Positions 60,151 through 64,000 of a DNA stretch of 64,000 nt are shown here, in pieces. The notes under the pieces are model-generated. The model saw only the letters and a program-made list of their open reading frames with translations, was not told the DNA's origin and made no database searches. Origin of the DNA: Staphylococcus borealis (GTDB taxonomy: Bacteria; Bacillota; Bacilli; Staphylococcales; Staphylococcaceae); NCBI RefSeq assembly GCF_001224225.1, contig NZ_CUEE01000006.1, forward strand, positions 1-64,000, given 5' to 3'. The position numbers and the translations under genes are program-made. Position 1 is the first letter of the stretch; each line of letters begins with the position of its first letter.

Positions 60151-61836
60151 ATGCATGAATCACTATCCCTAATTTCAGAGGAACAAACGAGTAACTTGAA
60201 GCAACTTGTAAATCCACCATCTTATTACAGCAAAGCTGATATGTTGTTTGAACTCGCTTCACAACCTAAAACATTAACGCGACTTTACAATGAGATGAGT
60301 CAATCTGAGAAAAATTATATTAGTACTTTTTTAAAAAATGGTGAATCACTCATTCTAATTAATAAGAGAAAATTAAAAAAGTTACCTATTTGTTATAAAT
60401 ATGGCATTGTTACATTTGTAAAAGAAGATACGTTTGTCGTAAATAATCTCATACTGACTATGTTGAACGAAGTGGTTTTAAACAAAAAGTACCCTGATTT
60501 TCCACCAAAAACCATCAGAGAAGAAGATTATGTTATGAAACTTCATGGGCAATATACAGCAATTGAAAAGTATAAAAACGTTTCTCTTAAAGAGGAAATG
60601 GCTGAATATAATATGGAAAGTCTAAAAGATATTTGTCGTTCTTATAAAATTAAAGGTTTCTCTAATAAGAAAAAAGCCTCAATTATCGATTTAATAAATG
60701 ACGCTTTCTTCCGAGATTTTTCAATTTTAAAACAGGAATTCGGACGAATGCCCCGTAGAATACTAGATATCTTTGTAGATACATATAAATCTGGTAAAAA
60801 TGTTAATACGAATTATGACTTCAATGCATTAAATGCATACTTAGGTATGGATTTCCAGGTCTTAGAAAGACATCTATTTATTTTAAGATTTGATATACGT
60901 AGCGAAGTTATTATCATACCACAGGATGTTATGAATCATTTTTCACAATATGTGAATGATATTGGTGGGTTAGATAATCTTTTGCCCGATTTACTGACTA
61001 TTAATAACGACGTCCCCTTCTTAGATGAAGATGACTATATTGATGAAGAATTGAATCTTTTATTCGATGTAAATAGCGATCATATTAACAAACTTATAGA
61101 TATGGGCGTTGAAAACATCGATGAGCATGATTTAGAAAAATTATTAAGCGATGAAATTCTAGATTCTACATTTACGAATAGTGTTAATAATTTGTTAAAA
61201 GAAGCACATGTTGAATATAAAATAAGCGAAATGAAGGATCAAAATAAAAGTGATAAAGAAATTACCTTATTTAGATTTTATACTGCAGCAACAAATTTAT
61301 ATGGTGTCGTGTCACTGCAATTCGTTTCAAAATTATTAAAACGATTATTAAACACATCCAAATCAAGCAATGAAATTAAATTCCATATTCAATCTTTAAA
61401 CATGCATCACTTCACAGTTATTAAGCAAGGGTATTTAGTCCATCCAGTAATGGCACATTATATTGACCCAACTTATGTTGAATCATTAGATCTTGATTAT
61501 TATGAACCAAAGACATTAAAAGAGTTACTTTCTTTCGATGTCCATGAATATTATAAAGCGGACAAAGTGATTAAAGAATTTAAAACGTTCATAAAACACT
61601 ACTTCACTACTGATGATAAAGAAGAGATACACACGGATATGACTATGTTATTCCACGAATTACGTTCATCTTCAGACTTAGATGAAGCGATTATGGCTAT
61701 TGAAGTTATGATTGCAGGAGATATGCTGTACCCTATTCCCGAGGATAAACTAACTGAGCAAGTAGAACAGGTTTGGACTCATTTAAGACTTTGGTTTGCA
61801 AAAGGTAATACAATAGTAGAAATACAAAATATGTAG
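60151..61836 (+). CDS. Uncharacterised 562-residue protein with a SAP/Rho-N-like motif
   Basis: About 562 residues, soluble, no signal peptide. Around residues 155-180 YNMESLKDICRSYKIKGFSN followed by KKKASIIDLIN resembles a SAP or Rho-N type helix-extended-helix that binds nucleic acid. The rest is mostly helical with an acidic centre (DEDDYIDEELN). Start uncertain: a TTG at 60136 and this ATG are both in frame and neither has a good ribosome-binding site. I know of no function. Confidence 0.7.
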   Translation: MHESLSLISEEQTSNLKQLVNPPSYYSKADMLFELASQPKTLTRLYNEMSQSEKNYISTFLKNGESLILINKRKLKKLPICYKYGIVTFVKEDTFVVNNLILTMLNEVVLNKKYPDFPPKTIREEDYVMKLHGQYTAIEKYKNVSLKEEMAEYNMESLKDICRSYKIKGFSNKKKASIIDLINDAFFRDFSILKQEFGRMPRRILDIFVDTYKSGKNVNTNYDFNALNAYLGMDFQVLERHLFILRFDIRSEVIIIPQDVMNHFSQYVNDIGGLDNLLPDLLTINNDVPFLDEDDYIDEELNLLFDVNSDHINKLIDMGVENIDEHDLEKLLSDEILDSTFTNSVNNLLKEAHVEYKISEMKDQNKSDKEITLFRFYTAATNLYGVVSLQFVSKLLKRLLNTSKSSNEIKFHIQSLNMHHFTVIKQGYLVHPVMAHYIDPTYVESLDLDYYEPKTLKELLSFDVHEYYKADKVIKEFKTFIKHYFTTDDKEEIHTDMTMLFHELRSSSDLDEAIMAIEVMIAGDMLYPIPEDKLTEQVEQVWTHLRLWFAKGNTIVEIQNM

Positions 61837-61972
61837 ATGGATAAATGCCACAAATTGTTCATAGATAATTGTGATTTTAAGCACTTAACATTCAATTATT
61901 TTTCAATAAATGATAATCTATTACTATGTAAAATTATAGTTGCGTTACTAATAAAGGAGATTTTAGAAACCT

Positions 61973-62599
61973 ATGAAGAAAAGTTTAATAATAGGTCTCT
62001 TTTTATCATTATTACTAACATTAAGTGCTTGTGCACCTAAGGAGAATAATGATTCAACAGACCATCATAGTAATGGTGTTAATGCACCTAAAAATGCTAA
62101 AGCGTTGAAAGAGAGCGATATTTTCACTTCCGATAAAAAGAATCAAAAACTAACTGAAGATGAAATGAATAAAGCCATTAAAAAATATTTAGATGTAAAT
62201 AGTGATATTTTAGATAATAAATATGTAATGCAAAGCCAAATTGACCGTCAAAGTACAGGTCAAACACACGTTACGGATGAACAAGCCAAAAAACTTAGCA
62301 ACTTATCAAATTTGGCCGTTAAAAACGATATACATTTCAAAGATTTCGTAAAAAACAATACGTTACCTTCTGGTTATAAAGAAAATACGGAGCGAATTAT
62401 TAACTACTTCCACGCCTTAAATAGTACGATTGCGGATGTAGATAAGAGTATTGAGCAACTTAATTATGAACCTCAAAATACAATTAATGTTGTCGATGTG
62501 CCTACGCATTATGCAGGTGATGTGAATGGTAAACAACAAGATAAAATCCAAAAATTCCTAGATGATAAAAATATTAAATCTGACGTATTAGATAAATAA
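61973..62599 (+). CDS. NDxxF-motif lipoprotein
   Basis: 208 residues. MKKSLIIGLFLSLLLTLSAC is a lipoprotein signal (lipobox LSAC). The mature part is helical and includes NLAVKNDIHFKDFVKNN, the NDxxF motif that names a family of staphylococcal lipoproteins of unknown role. AAAGGAG precedes the start. The long dispersed repeat follows directly. Confidence 0.85.
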   Translation: MKKSLIIGLFLSLLLTLSACAPKENNDSTDHHSNGVNAPKNAKALKESDIFTSDKKNQKLTEDEMNKAIKKYLDVNSDILDNKYVMQSQIDRQSTGQTHVTDEQAKKLSNLSNLAVKNDIHFKDFVKNNTLPSGYKENTERIINYFHALNSTIADVDKSIEQLNYEPQNTINVVDVPTHYAGDVNGKQQDKIQKFLDDKNIKSDVLDK

Positions 62600-62611
62600 A
62601 AAACATACTAA

Positions 62612-62935
62612 GATTGGGGAGTGGGACAGAATTCTTTTGAATTCGTCGTCCACTCCCAGCTTGCTTTGTTTGTAGAATTTCTTTATGAAATTCTCTTTGC
62701 TGGGGCCCCGAACCCCAACTTGCTTAGCTTGTAAAATCACTTTCGTGATTTTTTGTGTTGGGGCCCCGAACCCCAACTTGCTTAGCTTGTAAAATCACTT
62801 TCGTGATTTTTTGTGTTGTGGCCCGGCCCACCTCCGCAAGGATGACTAGAACTGAGAAAAGCATGATTTAAGCGCCTTCTCAGTTCAGTCAGCTACTGCG
62901 AATGTGCAAAATAGCACCATTATATTATGTATGTC
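62612..62935 (+). repeat. Dispersed repeat copy 7 (module A, STAR-like GGGGCCCC units, module B)
   Basis: Module A: GAGTGGGACAGAATTC and GAATTCGTCGTCCACTC. A 58-bp unit starting GGGGCCCCGAACCCC is present twice in perfect tandem (62702-62817), ending in TGTGTTGGGGCCCC, the core of the STAR element known from S. aureus. A diverged partial unit precedes it. Module B follows (AAGGATGACTAGAACTGAG ... CTTCTCAGTTCAGTCAGCTA). This is the most complete copy in the window. Confidence 0.88.
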
Positions 62936-62975
62936 CTAGCCTCTTTTAATTGTTAAACAATTATTTTCATACATA

Positions 62976-63554
62976 TTATATTTCTAAAAAGTACGGCTTA
63001 CAATTGTCGACATTGTAATCTAATGCTTCATCCTCATCAATCATATTGAAATATGCAAATATACAACGAATAACGACTTGATGTGCTACAATCACAATTG
63101 TTTTATCATCATGACGATTCAATTGTTCAAAGAATAGATGAACTCTATGATACACATCTCTATAACTCTCACCCTCAGGCGCTTTTTGAGTGAAACTGTG
63201 ACGGAAATCTTTATATTCCGGATCATTAAAGTAACGATGATACTTCGCATCATGCATCAACGTATCTTTATACTCGCCCTCAAACACACCAAGTGAACGT
63301 TCACGAAGCAATGACGTAATTGTCGTCGGTATCTCATAAGGAAAGATATAGCGATAGGTTTCTTGCGTACGCGTTAAGTCGGATACATAGACGTGATCAA
63401 TTTATCTTTCTTTAAAATAACTTTCTAAATTTTGTGCACCCTCAATACCCTTTTTAGTTAGTGGTACATCTAATTGACCACAGAAATAAGCTCTTTTATG
63501 TTTGTTGTCATAATTTGATTGTGATTCACCATGTCTAACTAAATATAGTTTCAT
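62976..63554 (-). pseudogene. Phosphoglycerate-mutase-like histidine phosphatase, one in-frame stop
   Basis: A 193-codon frame from MKLYLVRHGESQSNYDNKHK (RHG is the phosphohistidine site) to 62976, broken only by TAA at codon 51 (63402-63404) in SYFKER*IDHVYVSDLTRTQ. Downstream family motifs remain (LLRERSLGVFEGEY; IVIVAHQVVIR with the second His). GAA or CAA to TAA would explain it. Broad phosphatase of the dPGM-like branch. Confidence 0.88.
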
Positions 63555-63577
63555 ATACTACAATCCTTTACTTTAAT

Positions 63578-64000
63578 TTAACTACTCTTGCTTAATAATA
63601 AATGAATGGATAATCCAATTAAAATGATACCTACCATATAATCGAATGCAGCTTTTATTTTCGGTTGACTGAATAGTAACTTAATATATTGAAATACAAA
63701 TACACGGAATAAAAACCAAATTAAGATAACGATGATGACAATTATAGATAAAATGGCTACTTGTGACTTTACTTCAATACCACCAGTTGATAGAAATTGA
63801 GGTAAAACACTCACATAATACAGTAGTGCTTTAGGATTTAAAATAGTGCTTATAAAGCCTTGACGATACGAAGTAAAATAGCTCACATCATCGATGCCAA
63901 TACGAGTTGTATTAAAATTCATCGACTGACGTGCGGTGCGAATACTTTGTACGCCTAAATACACTAGATAGCACGCACCAAGTATTTTAATGATCAAAAA
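63578..64000 (-). CDS. LysE-family exporter, cut by the right edge
   Basis: At least 139 residues with three to four membrane segments: LGACYLVYLGVQSIRTAR at the visible start, then the family motif GFISTILNPKALLYYVSVLP (about 48-67). These proteins export amino acids such as lysine, threonine or homoserine lactones. The N-terminal part lies beyond the window. Confidence 0.85.
   Translation of the reverse strand, partial: FLIIKILGACYLVYLGVQSIRTARQSMNFNTTRIGIDDVSYFTSYRQGFISTILNPKALLYYVSVLPQFLSTGGIEVKSQVAILSIIVIIVILIWFLFRVFVFQYIKLLFSQPKIKAAFDYMVGIILIGLSIHLLLSKSS

Noticed and set aside
62700..62817. CRISPR-like array
   Set aside because: Only two units in direct head-to-tail contact without unique spacers; it is a tandem duplication of a STAR-like unit.

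Overview
The window is low-GC Staphylococcus chromosome, very probably from a coagulase-negative species. The gene order matches the well-known staphylococcal backbone (recR-ebfC-dnaX, SRP RNA, tre operon, gltBD/gltC, sle1, metNIQ, mccAB, mpsABC, psm locus, guaA-guaB-pbuX-xpt, tcyP, nfrA, ahpCF). The species cannot be fixed from the sequence alone. No plasmid, complete prophage, complete insertion sequence or CRISPR array is visible.

Layout. Bases 1-300 hold the promoters and leader of a ribosomal RNA operon that runs off the left edge. 390-3260 is recR/ebfC/dnaX. 3300-8900 holds an acetyltransferase, the SRP RNA, the trehalose operon (treP-treA-treR, with an operator inside its promoter) and a tRNA-Ser. 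9000-18100 is glutamate synthase with its LysR regulator, then a YibE/F-type membrane pair. 18200-28800 holds small enzymes, the LysM/CHAP autolysin sle1, a methionine ABC transporter whose binding-protein gene metQ has an in-frame stop, mccA-mccB, a pentapeptide-like protein and an SNF-type symporter. 28900-37600 has a decayed gene, an esterase, a patatin, a PAP2 phosphatase, an acetyltransferase and the mpsABC bicarbonate-uptake operon. Upstream of mpsABC is a promoter followed about 220 nt later by a terminator, which looks like an attenuator or a small RNA. A single 20-residue PSM-alpha-like peptide gene lies at 38097.

Accessory region 39.6-46.2 kb lies directly 3' of guaA, where S. aureus carries the nuSa-alpha island. 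It has the architecture of a phage-inducible chromosomal island (PICI/SaPI): tyrosine integrase and repressor on +; divergent Cro-like gene, late regulator and small terminase on -; and a 13-bp direct repeat at both ends. Most of its genes are broken by stops or frameshifts. It still carries two lipoprotein genes and a four-helix membrane protein (itself apparently frameshifted) in the usual cargo positions. A stand-alone NYN-domain gene lies between the island and guaA.

46.3-51.8 kb is the purine operon xpt-pbuX-guaB-guaA behind a guanine riboswitch with its terminator. 51.9-60 kb holds a SigB-type stress gene, a RacA/KfrA-like coiled-coil protein, tcyP, nfrA, a hydratase-family protein and the PerR-type ahpCF operon. 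The right end has an uncharacterised 562-residue protein, an NDxxF lipoprotein, a long STAR-like repeat, a phosphoglycerate-mutase-like gene broken by a stop, and the start of a LysE-family exporter cut by the window edge.

A dispersed intergenic repeat family occurs seven times. It is built from a hairpin around GGGACAGAATTC/GAATTCGTCGTCCC, a second inverted-repeat module, and in some copies GGGGCCCC tandem units.
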